NCBI RefSeq assembly: GCF_014205875.1
Contig: NZ_JACHEN010000001.1
Coordinates: 124,001-188,000, forward strand
Direction of reading: 5' to 3'
DNA: 64,000 nt
Origin: Anaerosolibacter carboniphilus
GTDB taxonomy: Bacteria; Bacillota; Clostridia; Peptostreptococcales; Thermotaleaceae
Part shown: piece by piece, positions 43,251 through 52,173 of the stretch
Layout of the letters: every line of letters begins with the position of its first letter
Position numbering within the stretch: the stretch's first letter is position 1
Notes under the pieces: generated by a model
Seen by the model: only the letters and a program-made list of their open reading frames with translations
What the model was told of the DNA's origin: nothing
The model's database searches: none
Translations under genes and position numbers: made by a program

Positions 43251-43871
43251 ATGTTTCATGCTCATAGACCGATCCGCATCATGCTGGATATGGATGGTGT
43301 ATTATCGAATTTTACAAAGTTCTATCTATCTGCTGCCCATGAAAAATATGGAACCCCCCTTGTACCGGTGGTAACCCATTGGAATTATTCCGAGGCTGGC
43401 ATTGGTCTTTCCCAAGAAATGGCCATGGAGGTGTGGAAAACCATCTTAAGTATAGAAAATATGTGGGAAGGCTTGGAGCCAATCATTACCGAAGAGGAAA
43501 GAGAAATCCTACAGGAAATGATCCGAGATCCCCAGTATGAGTTTTATGCGATTACAGCGAGACCCCAGACCCCTGGAAAATCAGTGCTTTTACAATGCTA
43601 CCAATGGCTCGAACAGCATATAGGTAAAGGCATCAGCGTCGTTCCAAGAAGAGATAAGGTAAAAACCTGCAAGGGTTTGGATATTGATTATGCCATCGAT
43701 GATTCCCCAGTTTTTGTAAAGGAATTGATGGAAGGTGAAGTAAACGTATACCTTCGAGATCAGCCTTACAATCAGGAAGTAGAAGGCGTACCCCGCATGT
43801 ATTCTTTGAAGACCTTCTTGGAATTGATTCAAGAAGAAAGAAAATTAGCAATAGAACAGACCAATGAATAA
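43251..43871 (+). CDS. 5'(3')-deoxyribonucleotidase-like HAD protein
   Basis: 206 aa. IMLDMDGVLSNF supplies the DxDGxL nucleophile motif. AITARPQTPGKSV is motif II, and YAIDDSPVFVKEL motif IV with Asp pairs. This matches the NT5C/YorS-type family dephosphorylating nucleoside monophosphates. CAGGAGG precedes the ATG, 14 bp after the YhaN-like stop, so it may be the last gene of that operon. Confidence 0.82.
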   Translation: MFHAHRPIRIMLDMDGVLSNFTKFYLSAAHEKYGTPLVPVVTHWNYSEAGIGLSQEMAMEVWKTILSIENMWEGLEPIITEEEREILQEMIRDPQYEFYAITARPQTPGKSVLLQCYQWLEQHIGKGISVVPRRDKVKTCKGLDIDYAIDDSPVFVKELMEGEVNVYLRDQPYNQEVEGVPRMYSLKTFLELIQEERKLAIEQTNE

Positions 43872-43899
43872 TTGCAGGGAAATGTGACATAGCAATAAC

Positions 43900-44134
43900 G
43901 GTTGGACAGGGCCGTCCAACCCTACAAAACCACTGCAAATCATGTTTCTGTAGTGAGGAGTGATGCCCCCATCGTTCCGAAAAAGATAGGGATTCAAAAC
44001 CACGGAACGGCGAGGGCGCCGATCCTTACGAAGTATTGATCACAACAGTAGGAGCGAGATTTCCAGTCCGGTTGTGATACTATATTTGATTATTGTCCAT
44101 TAAGGGTCTGCATGTATAAAAAGCAGGTCCTTTT
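43900..44134. other. Intergenic hairpin cluster
   Basis: No ORF. GGTTGGAC...GTCCAACC (43900-43921), CGTTCCG...CGGAACG (43973-43979 with 44003-44009) and ATCACAAC...GTTGTGAT (44039-44046 with 44071-44078) are successive inverted repeats. A weak hairpin with TTTTTTA follows near 44105-44136. The first may terminate the upstream operon; the rest look like dispersed repeats related to 16203 and 25586. Confidence 0.5.
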
Positions 44135-44229
44135 TTATTGAAAATCAATATAATAGCCTAACAGATTCTTTAATTTAGTCACAGACGTGTAGAAAATTAA
44201 TATAATACTAATAAAAGGGAGGGAGTATA

Positions 44230-44352
44230 TTGTCCAATGCAGAGGATTTTAAAATTGATTTTTTATGGATTATTCTAATTGCATTGATTTTTATTTTCGG
44301 AACTGGCCGGGGAACGCCAGGCCCAGCGGCTCCCATCGTTATACCAGGATAG
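44230..44352 (+). CDS. Small single-span membrane peptide (40 aa)
   Basis: TTG 44230 follows AGGGAGGGAG at good spacing. The 40-aa product has a short acidic start (SNAEDFKID), one membrane helix (FLWIILIALIFIFG) and a Gly/Pro-rich tail GTGRGTPGPAAPIVIPG. The layout is reminiscent of small spore or membrane proteins of the YjcZ kind, without proof. It lies 31 bp before the 111-aa gene. Confidence 0.55.
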   Translation: MSNAEDFKIDFLWIILIALIFIFGTGRGTPGPAAPIVIPG

Positions 44353-44383
44353 ATACTACAGACATGATTAAGGAGGCGTTTTT

Positions 44384-44719
44384 GTGTTTTCACCTGATCA
44401 GTTGGATATGCTGATGAAGGAAGCCATGGCGGAGTTGGGAAAACATGATCTGAAGGGACAAGGGAAAATAGGCAGGAAGAATAATCTTGTAGGAGTGAAC
44501 GGACGCTTGACTACAGCCCAGGCCCTCGTGATCTTGGGGATTTTAGCTGGGTCTTTAAATGTGTTTTCTGTACTGGTCGACGCAGATCAAGTGGTAAGTA
44601 TCGTACTCAGGGGGTCTCTAAAAAAAGAGGAAAAAAATGAAATCGACAATATTATGGCGCAAATTGGGCAGCTACCCTTTGATGATGTGGTGAAAGCCAT
44701 GCTCAAAAGAATAAAATAA
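44384..44719 (+). CDS. Hypothetical protein (111 aa)
   Basis: GTG 44384 follows AAGGAGGCG. Helical N-terminus (SPDQLDMLMKEAMAEL), a central hydrophobic-amphipathic segment (TAQALVILGILAGSLNVFSVLV) and a charged C-terminus. No family recognised. Probably co-transcribed with the preceding 40-aa gene. It may be membrane-associated through the central segment. Confidence 0.65.
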   Translation: MFSPDQLDMLMKEAMAELGKHDLKGQGKIGRKNNLVGVNGRLTTAQALVILGILAGSLNVFSVLVDADQVVSIVLRGSLKKEEKNEIDNIMAQIGQLPFDDVVKAMLKRIK

Positions 44720-44799
44720 TTATTTTTCTTGATTCCCAGCTCTCTCCCCATTGAAGCTGATACGCCTTAAAGGAATAGGTCGGATTGCATTTGCTCCAA

Positions 44800-44835
44800 C
44801 AGATAAGCTCTGGATCGTCATCCAGAGCTTATCTG
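44800..44835. terminator. Bidirectional terminator
   Basis: CAGATAAGCTCTGGA and TCCAGAGCTTATCTG, 6-nt loop, with TTTAT beyond. It is shared by the convergent 111-aa gene and the aldo/keto reductase gene. Confidence 0.85.
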
Positions 44836-44842
44836 TTTATAT

Positions 44843-45793
44843 TTATACCATCCGTATGCTGAACTGAGGACATGTAGACATGCAGTAACCGCATTGGATG
44901 CATCGATCGGTGTGAATATGGGCTTTCCCATCATCCTCAATGGTGATGGCATTGCTGTGACAGACTTTTATACAGCTCCTACATCCATTGCAGTTAAATT
45001 TCGTAACCTTTGGATTTTTCATATTCCTTATCTGGAGAATACCCTCAAGATTCGTTTCTCCTTGGAAATATCCAACGTTATATAGGACTTCCTCCTTGCT
45101 CACCATACCTAGGGCAATGGATGAAGAACCTTTTACACCTCTTCCAAATTCCATGGCATGGGCAAAGCTATTCATCAAGGTACCACCCCCAAGAACCTTC
45201 ATCAGATAGACACCTTTCCCGTTTTCAGCATTTTGTTCTACAGCCTTCTGCATTTCTTCAGACGTTCCGCCGAGAATGCCTCTGCCTTCATAGTTTAAGA
45301 GTGGAAAAAGGATATCAATGTCGTTTCGATTGGCCGTGAACTTGGCAACCTCCACATTATGGGTGGCGATTCCAACAGCTCTAATCAAACCCTTTGCCTT
45401 ATAGTCCTGCAGACATTGGAGGGCACCTTTTCGATCATCAAATACCTCAATACCAGGACGGGCAGCATGAAGGTGAAAGATATCAATATAGTTCAATTTA
45501 AGTTCTTCTAAGGCTTCCTCTATGGCAGCGGCCATTTCTTCGTAAGAAGAAGCCGTAGATTTCGAAGCGATGACAGGGCGGATGTTTGTCTTTTCCAAAG
45601 CGCGGCGAATTTGAGGATAGGTTTTATACATTTGAGCCGTATCCACAAAGCCAATTCCTTTCTCTAGCGCTAAGGCAATTACCTCAGCGGCTTCTTCCAA
45701 AGGAACATTTTTTTGAAGGGGACCGATAGGCAATGCCCCGAAACATAGTTCGGTTACCTCGATGCCCGTAGCACCCAGAATATTTTTCTTCAT
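44843..45793 (-). CDS. Aldo/keto reductase with C-terminal ferredoxin domain
   Basis: 316 aa. Residues ~1-255 form a TIM-barrel aldo/keto reductase: FVDTAQMYKTYPQIR supplies Asp and Tyr, ASKSTASSYEE the Lys region, and IDIFHLHA the His. The last ~50 residues carry CNGCRSCIKVC and CIQCGYCMSTC, two 4Fe-4S clusters. Such fusions are common in anaerobes and probably couple ferredoxin to NAD(P)H-linked reduction. Substrate unknown. Monocistronic, with a divergent homocysteine methyltransferase gene upstream. Confidence 0.9.
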   Translation of the reverse strand: MKKNILGATGIEVTELCFGALPIGPLQKNVPLEEAAEVIALALEKGIGFVDTAQMYKTYPQIRRALEKTNIRPVIASKSTASSYEEMAAAIEEALEELKLNYIDIFHLHAARPGIEVFDDRKGALQCLQDYKAKGLIRAVGIATHNVEVAKFTANRNDIDILFPLLNYEGRGILGGTSEEMQKAVEQNAENGKGVYLMKVLGGGTLMNSFAHAMEFGRGVKGSSSIALGMVSKEEVLYNVGYFQGETNLEGILQIRNMKNPKVTKFNCNGCRSCIKVCHSNAITIEDDGKAHIHTDRCIQCGYCMSTCPQFSIRMV

Positions 45794-45974
45794 AGATCAG
45801 ACCTCCTACAACAGTATGATATTTAGATATTCGAAATAATTCCATAGAATCCTTCCCGAATGCAAAAAATATCTTGGATATTTGCAGGAATTATTAGGAA
45901 AACTGCTGAAAGGATAAGAAATAGGAAAAGCTGTAAAGGAGTAGATCATCTTAAGAAAGAATGGAGAGAAAAGG

Positions 45975-46844
45975 ATGATGCAGGAGAAATTATACCGTCG
46001 CATGGAAGAACAGGTATTAATATTTGATGGGGCCATGGGAACCATGCTATTGGCGAGAGGCTTGAAAATGGGACAATGCCTTGAAGGCTTCAATTTGGAG
46101 TGCCCTGACATTATATTTCAAATTCATAGAGAATATATTGAGGCGGGTGCGGATATCATTCAGACTAATACATTTGGTGCAAACCGTATACGGCTCAAAG
46201 ATTTTCAGATGGAAAGCAAGCTGATGGATATCAATCAAAAGGCTGTGGACATTGCCTACAAAGCTGCTAAGGATGCTTGCTTCGTAGCAGGAAACATAGG
46301 CCCGGTCGGAAAGCGGTGGAATGATGTAGGGGAAGAAGAGATCTACCAGGCATTTTATCAGCAGGCAAAGATTCTGATCGACGAAGGTGTAGAACTGATC
46401 AATATAGAAACCATGACAGACTTAAGGGAAGCTCTTTTGGCAGTGAAGGCTGTAAAGGATATAAAAGACATACCTACCATTTGCTCCATGAGCTTTGGCA
46501 AGGGTTTAAAGACTTTCGATGGCAGCACTCCGGAAAAAGTTGTTCAATGTCTTATGGAGAAGGGGGCAGATATTATAGGGAGCAATTGTGGCAGTGATAT
46601 CTCGGATATGCTGATGGTGATGGAAAAAATGATTCAAACTTCTTCAGGATATTGGATTGTCCAGCCTAACGCTGGTATGCCAAAGAAAATTGAAAATCAG
46701 ATGGTATATTCCCTTACACCTGAAGAAATGGGCTGCTATGGCAGAAGGTTTGCGGAGTTGGGGATAAACATCATCGGAGGGTGCTGTGGCACCACACCGG
46801 CCCATATTCAAGTGCTTCATGAAGTGATTACATCTATGAAGTGA
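45975..46844 (+). CDS. Homocysteine S-methyltransferase family protein
   Basis: 289 aa, the MetH N-terminal/BHMT-type barrel alone. Opening LIFDGAMGTMLLARGL and the zinc ligands are present: Cys in GSNCGSD and the pair in IIGGCCGTTPAHI. It transfers a methyl group to homocysteine; the donor may be S-methylmethionine, betaine, or a corrinoid protein supplied by another subunit. No B12-binding or folate domain is attached, so it is either a stand-alone methyltransferase or part of a split MetH. No SAM or cobalamin riboswitch was seen upstream. Confidence 0.88.
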   Translation: MMQEKLYRRMEEQVLIFDGAMGTMLLARGLKMGQCLEGFNLECPDIIFQIHREYIEAGADIIQTNTFGANRIRLKDFQMESKLMDINQKAVDIAYKAAKDACFVAGNIGPVGKRWNDVGEEEIYQAFYQQAKILIDEGVELINIETMTDLREALLAVKAVKDIKDIPTICSMSFGKGLKTFDGSTPEKVVQCLMEKGADIIGSNCGSDISDMLMVMEKMIQTSSGYWIVQPNAGMPKKIENQMVYSLTPEEMGCYGRRFAELGINIIGGCCGTTPAHIQVLHEVITSMK

Positions 46845-46848
46845 TAAA

Positions 46849-46877
46849 AAAGGAAGAAAAATTACATTTCTTCCTTT
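46849..46877. terminator. Bidirectional hairpin between convergent genes
   Basis: AAAGGAAGAAA and TTTCTTCCTTT arms; the right part overlaps the 3' end of the Nudix gene. Confidence 0.7.
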
Positions 46878-47482
46878 AAGATATTCACTAGATTTTTTAC
46901 AATTCGTGCGGTCATTCCCCAAATGATGTGGCCATTATACTCATAGAAAAGTTCCGGATATTTTCCTACTTTCCATTTATAGTTTTTGCCATTTTGAATC
47001 ATATGGAAGGGAAAATTATCATGAACAGAAGCATTGATATAAATAAAGTGGTTTTCAGGTTCTGTGTTAAAGAAGAAATCCAAGGGCACTGTAAAAATAC
47101 TGCCAACCTCCGACGGATTAAAATGAATTTCTTCAACATTTGTTTGAAGTAGGGTACCTAAAAAGGGATAGAGGATGGTATTAAATGGAGTGACCACATA
47201 GTCCAATGGACCAATCATTTCTAAATCCTCTATGCCGAGATTTAATTCCTCCGAGGTTTCACGAAGAGCAGCTTCTTCAGGCGTCTCGTTTTTCTCTATT
47301 TTACCACCAGGAAAGCAAATTTCTCCCGGTTGATTTCTTAAATGAGCTGCGCGAACTTCAAACAAAAGGTGAAGTTCTCCTTGAACTTTAACAATAGGAA
47401 CCAGGATGGAGAAACGTTGAAAGGTTCCTTCTGGCTTTGATATTCTGTGATGGATGGTGTCTTTCATTTTTTCAAATTCCAT
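46862..47482 (-). CDS. Nudix hydrolase (CoA pyrophosphatase-like, NudL/YeaB type)
   Basis: 206 aa. The Nudix box G-x5-E-x7-REUxEExGU is visible as GGKIEKNETPEEAALRETSEEL. The preceding RNQPGEICFPGG matches the UPF0035/NudL signature typical of CoA diphosphatases. Predicted to cleave CoA or a similar nucleoside diphosphate derivative. ATG 47482 follows AGGCAGGTG. Confidence 0.87.
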   Translation of the reverse strand: MEFEKMKDTIHHRISKPEGTFQRFSILVPIVKVQGELHLLFEVRAAHLRNQPGEICFPGGKIEKNETPEEAALRETSEELNLGIEDLEMIGPLDYVVTPFNTILYPFLGTLLQTNVEEIHFNPSEVGSIFTVPLDFFFNTEPENHFIYINASVHDNFPFHMIQNGKNYKWKVGKYPELFYEYNGHIIWGMTARIVKNLVNILKEEM

Positions 47483-47641
47483 GGATTCACCTGCCTTAAA
47501 TATTGAAGTTAATGTTATTGATTAACTTTACTATAGTATTAGTATATAATATCGTCTATCTTTAGAAAATATTTTCGTTGATAAAATAAATAACAATATG
47601 ACATAAAATATTAAGATCGTTTTATCATAAAGGAGGCTATC

Positions 47642-48415
47642 ATGCCTAGTACATATTATATTTTTAGTATATCCATCCTTATCTTTACTGTGGGTTGGAG
47701 TATATATAAACTAAAATGGATCACCCTGGATGCTCTTGCTGCCCTGTGGTTAATTGGGTTAGCCAGCGGCATAAACGGATTTTTCTGGCTCTTTCCATTG
47801 GGTTACTTTTTGTTAACGGGAAGCTTATTGACCAAGCTGCAAACAGATTATAAAAAAAGGATTAAATCTAAGGAAAAATCAGCGAGAAACTGGAAACAAT
47901 TGTCTGCCAACGGATTTCTTGCAGCTGTGTCGGCTTTTCTTTATTTTCTGCTGCATGAGCCTGTGTATTATTATATCTATATCACAGCCATCGCTGTCAA
48001 CCTTTTCGACACATGGTGTGCTGAGACGGGAACGCTTTTTCCAGCAAAAACTTACTCTCTTTATAAGTTAAAGGTGGTACCCCAAGGGGTATCTGGAGGG
48101 ATCACGCTTGGAGGAACCCTGGGAGGCTACATAGGATTTCTAGGCTATCTTATGATGGTCTATATCCTGAGTTGGCTGGGATGGTTGCCTCCGATAGCGG
48201 GACAAATCTACGGATTAATTTCTATCAGTGGGATTCTGGGTGGTTTTTTCGATTCATTCTTGGGAATATTCGAAAATGAGAAGGATTTTGAGGGGGTGTA
48301 TAGACATATTCAAAAGATTGCTTGGCTTCAAAACAATATGGTAAACTTCCTATCTTCTGTATTTGGATGTTTGATATTTTTCATTTTCTATCTTTATCTC
48401 TATGGAATCGCTTAA
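47642..48415 (+). CDS. DUF92 family membrane protein
   Basis: 257 aa with 6-7 hydrophobic segments. The block AVNLFDTWCAETGTLF ... VPQGVSGGITLGGTLGG matches the DUF92 'aDTwasEiG...VepGtsGgvsl.Gt.ag' signature, a family that includes the plant phytyl-phosphate kinase VTE6. Possible CTP-dependent kinase of a polyprenyl-type phosphate; bacterial function unproven. AAGGAGG precedes the ATG. Confidence 0.88.
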   Translation: MPSTYYIFSISILIFTVGWSIYKLKWITLDALAALWLIGLASGINGFFWLFPLGYFLLTGSLLTKLQTDYKKRIKSKEKSARNWKQLSANGFLAAVSAFLYFLLHEPVYYYIYITAIAVNLFDTWCAETGTLFPAKTYSLYKLKVVPQGVSGGITLGGTLGGYIGFLGYLMMVYILSWLGWLPPIAGQIYGLISISGILGGFFDSFLGIFENEKDFEGVYRHIQKIAWLQNNMVNFLSSVFGCLIFFIFYLYLYGIA

Positions 48416-48481
48416 AGTCTATGCATATATTTTGTGGGATTTGTCTAAAATACCAGATAAAACGAGATAGGAGGTAGAGGT

Positions 48482-48724
48482 ATGGATCATTTAAGTATTA
48501 TGAGCATCCGCGTAGACCATCGGACAGATTCTGCGCCAAAGGTACAAGAAATATTAACCAAGAATGGAGATATTATCATTGGAAGGTTTGGGATTCATGA
48601 TCCTGGAGAAGTAAACCATGGATTGATCACCCTCAATATTCGATCAGACATGGGAAGAATTCGGAACATGGCAGACCAGTTGGAAGGTTTAGATGGAATA
48701 AAAGTAAATCATATGCAAGCATAG
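48482..48724 (+). CDS. TM1266-type iron-only hydrogenase system regulator
   Basis: 80-aa ferredoxin-like/ACT-type fold: MSIRVDHRTDSAPKVQEILTKNGDIIIGRFGIHD matches the TM1266 family found with [FeFe]-hydrogenase maturation genes. No hyd genes lie in the window. GGAGGTAGAGGT precedes the ATG. Confidence 0.85.
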   Translation: MDHLSIMSIRVDHRTDSAPKVQEILTKNGDIIIGRFGIHDPGEVNHGLITLNIRSDMGRIRNMADQLEGLDGIKVNHMQA

Positions 48725-48731
48725 TTTTTTA

Positions 48732-48768
48732 ATATCTAGGAAATTATGCTCTTCAATTTCCTAGATAT
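48732..48768 (+). terminator. Terminator after the TM1266-type gene
   Basis: ATATCTAGGAAATT and AATTTCCTAGATAT arms with a 9-nt loop. Confidence 0.65.
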
Positions 48769-48779
48769 GGGGTGTGCAG

Positions 48780-48924
48780 AGGGGATTCCCCTTTGCCGTA
48801 TTTAGGAAGGTGCTCAGCCTGCATCGCAGGCGTCGAAGGAAACCTAGGGTTTCCTAGCGAAAACAAATTGCCGATAGGCAACTTTGTTCATTTAAATAGG
48901 ACAGTTCGTCGTAACGAACTGTCC
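48780..48924. repeat. Array of five successive hairpins in an intergenic region
   Basis: In order: AGGGGATTCCCCT (48780-48792); GCCTGC-atc-GCAGGC (48817-48831); AGGAAACC-tag-GGTTTCCT (48837-48855); CAAATTGCC-gata-GGCAA-c-TTTG (48864-48886); GGACAGTTCGT-cgta-ACGAACTGTCC (48899-48924). No ORF spans them. It is either a structured RNA or a composite of dispersed repeats. Confidence 0.65.
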
Positions 48925-49133
48925 TTTCATGTCATTAAAAAAAGATAATTTGAACATCACTATCTTATCAAAAAAATGCCAAATAGGCAAGAAAAAATGT
49001 GAAAAATTAAGAAAAAAACATCATACATTATTTTGAAGAATTGAAGCCTATGACAAAAGATAAGGAGAGATTTGAAAATATAGCGCTTTTCTCTTAAAAT
49101 TGTTTTACATTGAAAGAAGAGGAGGCTTAGGAT

Positions 49134-51443
49134 ATGCCGGTGACAAATCATCCTGACTATCAGTTAGAAAAAGATCATTTAGAGGAAACGATTGAATGGA
49201 TCGAAGGAGAGAAAGAGTTCCTTGAGGAATATGAGGGGATTCTAAAGGAACGGTTAAAAGAAATACGAAAATCCGTAAGGAGTTTAACCGATGAAAGATT
49301 GATTGCCAATCAGCAGCTCTATAACATTGCTACCAAGGATATTGGGAGCCTAAACAGGAGCAAAGACAATCCTTATTTCGGACGCGTTGATTTTCAAGAA
49401 AATCGAAGGGAAGAAAGAGAAACCATTTATATTGGAAAATATGGACTTCACGATCGTGACAGAGAAGTTCCAGTGGTGGTTGACTGGCGAGCACCCATTG
49501 CAGATATTTATTATAGTAGCCATAGCCAGGAGGTTTCCTATAAATCTCCCTCTGGAGAAATCAAGGGGAACATGTTTCTAAAACGTCGATATGAAATCGA
49601 TGAGGGGGAACTAAAGGAAATATTTGATGACAAGACCTCAGAAGATAGAATTGAAGACAGCCTAAAGGGGAGGAGCGGATTCCTGACAGAGGCCCTGAAC
49701 AAGACGACACAAGGAAGACTCAAGGAGATTGTGGCCACCATACAGGATCAGCAGAACAAGATCATTCGGAGTGAAATGATTCGACCATTGGTGGTGCAAG
49801 GCGTAGCGGGAAGTGGAAAGACCACCATTGCGCTCCATCGGATGGCCTATCTTATTTATAACAATCGAAGAAACACCGATGCAAATTACATGGTCATTGC
49901 ACCGAATAAATTGTTTTTGAACTATATTTCCGACATATTACCAGATTTAGGCGTAGAAAATGTTTTTCAAACAACCTTCGAGGATTGGGCTTTGGGGTTG
50001 CTTCATAAGAAGATCGGGATCACCCAAAGCTCAGATAAATTAAACTTGCTGATGAACGGAAATACAGAGGAAGTGGAGACGATCACTCTCGCATCGAGGA
50101 TGAAGGGCTCTTTACTATTTAAGAAAGTTATTGATAACCGCTTGAAGCAATTGGAACGCAGCCTGTTGCCCTCGGTGAATTTATCGATGGAAGGTATAGA
50201 TTTGCTTACCTACGAAAAAATTCAGGAGGTGTTTCTGACCAGTAGTGTACATTTGTCTTTGGTGCAAAGGATTGGCAAGTTGCATGATTATCTGAAAGGA
50301 AGATTGAAAAAGGATATCAAGGAAGTTCATGAAAGAATAGAAGCAATTTATGATCAAAAGATCCGTACCATAAAAAATCAAGCAGAAGATATAGAGGCCA
50401 TTCGAAAGGATATCATCGCCCTCTACGACGAAAGGGATAGAAAGCTTGAAAAGATCAAAGACAACCTTCCTGTTGTCATAGAAGAATACATTGGAAAAAT
50501 TGTGCAACCTGATACCTTCCAATTCTATAGAAGTCTATTTGATAAGGACGAAGAGCTGGAGAAGGCATTTGCTAACAAAATAGGGCAGGATATGTATGCA
50601 GAGGTTTGCCGTCATACCCTGGAGAAGCTTATCAAAAATGTCTATGAGAATGAGGATTTAGGCCCTCTGGCATATATCCATATCAAGCTCTTTGGCATAG
50701 AGGATAGAAATCGATACGCCCATATCGTAGTGGATGAAGCACAAGATCTGGATGAGTTTAAGATGAGCGTGCTTCGGGAGATATCCATGAATGATTCCTT
50801 CACCTTCGTAGGTGACTTATCCCAGGGGATTTATTCCTACAGAGGGATCAATAACTGGGAAAAAACCATGGAGAAGGTGTTTAAAGACAAGGAGTATAAC
50901 TATCATCTCCTCACGACCAGCTATCGGTCAACCATAGAAATCGTAGCTTTAGCCAATGAAGTGATTAAACAATGCAAGGGTTTGGAGGCTGTGTTGGCTG
51001 AACCTATTTTCAGACATGGGGAGAAGCCTATTCTTCATCAATGTAAAGATGAGGCAGCAGTTCTCCAACAGATGGTTTATCAAATCAAGGCATTGCAGCA
51101 GGAAGATTTCGGATCTATCGCTGTGATTTGTAAAGATCTCCATAGCACAGAAATGGTATATGAGTGCTTAAAGGATCAATTTGAGGATATTCATTTGATC
51201 AGTGACCATGTAACAGATTTCCATGGAGGGGTTGTGGTGATTCCATCCTACTTATCCAAGGGATTGGAGTTTGATGGGGTACTCATCCATCGTGTAGATC
51301 CATCGACCTATGCAGATACGGAGATGGATATAAAGCTATTGTACATAGCAATTACCAGAGCACTCCATAGGGTCTATATGTATTGCATTCAAGAACGAGC
51401 AAAGGTATTAGAGAAATCCAGGGAGTTCTATGGGGTGAAATGA
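49134..51443 (+). CDS. helD: HelD-like RNA polymerase recycling helicase
   Basis: 769 aa, the usual HelD length. The N-terminal coiled-coil arm (about 1-80) precedes a helicase 1A with Walker A GVAGSGKTT at 223-231. Further on are HIVVDEAQDLDEFK (motif II), FVGDLSQGIYSYRG (motif III), SKGLEFDGVLIHRVD (motif V) and LLYIAITRALHRVYM (motif VI). The 'IYIGKYGLHD...VVVDWRAPIADIYY' block in the arm region distinguishes HelD from UvrD. It removes stalled RNA polymerase and nucleic acid using ATP. GAGGAGG precedes the ATG. Confidence 0.92.
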   Translation: MPVTNHPDYQLEKDHLEETIEWIEGEKEFLEEYEGILKERLKEIRKSVRSLTDERLIANQQLYNIATKDIGSLNRSKDNPYFGRVDFQENRREERETIYIGKYGLHDRDREVPVVVDWRAPIADIYYSSHSQEVSYKSPSGEIKGNMFLKRRYEIDEGELKEIFDDKTSEDRIEDSLKGRSGFLTEALNKTTQGRLKEIVATIQDQQNKIIRSEMIRPLVVQGVAGSGKTTIALHRMAYLIYNNRRNTDANYMVIAPNKLFLNYISDILPDLGVENVFQTTFEDWALGLLHKKIGITQSSDKLNLLMNGNTEEVETITLASRMKGSLLFKKVIDNRLKQLERSLLPSVNLSMEGIDLLTYEKIQEVFLTSSVHLSLVQRIGKLHDYLKGRLKKDIKEVHERIEAIYDQKIRTIKNQAEDIEAIRKDIIALYDERDRKLEKIKDNLPVVIEEYIGKIVQPDTFQFYRSLFDKDEELEKAFANKIGQDMYAEVCRHTLEKLIKNVYENEDLGPLAYIHIKLFGIEDRNRYAHIVVDEAQDLDEFKMSVLREISMNDSFTFVGDLSQGIYSYRGINNWEKTMEKVFKDKEYNYHLLTTSYRSTIEIVALANEVIKQCKGLEAVLAEPIFRHGEKPILHQCKDEAAVLQQMVYQIKALQQEDFGSIAVICKDLHSTEMVYECLKDQFEDIHLISDHVTDFHGGVVVIPSYLSKGLEFDGVLIHRVDPSTYADTEMDIKLLYIAITRALHRVYMYCIQERAKVLEKSREFYGVK

Positions 51444-51561
51444 TATGGTATAAATATATTTTCACATACTTTTTCCACATTTGTCATAATTTTATTCCCA
51501 ATTCTCTTCTTATAATAAGGTTGTAACAAACACCAAAACCAAATGCAAAGGAGAGAAAAAA

Positions 51562-52050
51562 ATGAAGAAAATGTTAATGATGTTTTTGGTAGGAATAATG
51601 GTTTTTGCCAGTATGGGAAGTGCTTATGCAGCAGAGACTGCAGACAATCAAGCAAAAACTGCCAAAGTGGAAATGCTCAGAGCACTGCAGGATGAAATTC
51701 ATCAGATCAACGAGCTAAGAATGGAACGACTTGATGTGCGGAAAGAGATTGTCGAAAAACATGACACCATGCTAGACCTCTACATTGAAGCAAAGGAAAA
51801 CGGCAATAAGGAGTCGTTGGTGGCAGCCAAAGAAGTGAGAGCACAGCTTAAAGACCTTAACGACGAGCTTCAGGCAGTACATAACCAGATAAAGACGGCA
51901 CGACAATCATTAAAGGAAGCAAAGAAAAATGGAGATACAGATCATGCAGAAACCTTGGCTAATGAAATTATTTCCTTGGGTCAAGAGTTTGATAACAAAC
52001 TGAGTGATAAGGTGAACCTGTTGGAAGAAATCATCAATATTCTTTCATAG
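51562..52050 (+). CDS. Secreted coiled-coil protein (162 aa)
   Basis: Signal peptide MKKMLMMFLVGIMVFASMGSAYA with cleavage after AYA. The mature ~139 residues are almost entirely helical and charged, with heptad-like spacing, and lack Cys. This could be an envelope-stress or adaptor-type helical protein. It lies 120 bp upstream of a two-component system, in the same orientation but after a terminator, so it may be a target or the signal input of that system (inference). AAAGGAGAG precedes the ATG. Confidence 0.75.
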   Translation: MKKMLMMFLVGIMVFASMGSAYAAETADNQAKTAKVEMLRALQDEIHQINELRMERLDVRKEIVEKHDTMLDLYIEAKENGNKESLVAAKEVRAQLKDLNDELQAVHNQIKTARQSLKEAKKNGDTDHAETLANEIISLGQEFDNKLSDKVNLLEEIINILS

Positions 52051-52065
52051 GACAATGAATGCAGG

Positions 52066-52095
52066 CAAGGGGATACTTTACGGAGTATCCCCTTG
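52066..52095 (+). terminator. Terminator after the secreted coiled-coil gene
   Basis: CAAGGGGATACT and AGTATCCCCTTG with a 6-nt loop. Confidence 0.8.
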
Positions 52096-52173
52096 ATATG
52101 ATTATGGTAAAAGAATATTAAAATTACGGATGGAAGAAAGTTCATGATATAATGAGGCTGTGGAGGTGATGGG

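Noticed and set aside
45794-45974. SAM or cobalamin riboswitch upstream of the homocysteine methyltransferase gene
   Set aside because: No recognisable core motifs and the gap is only about 180 bp.
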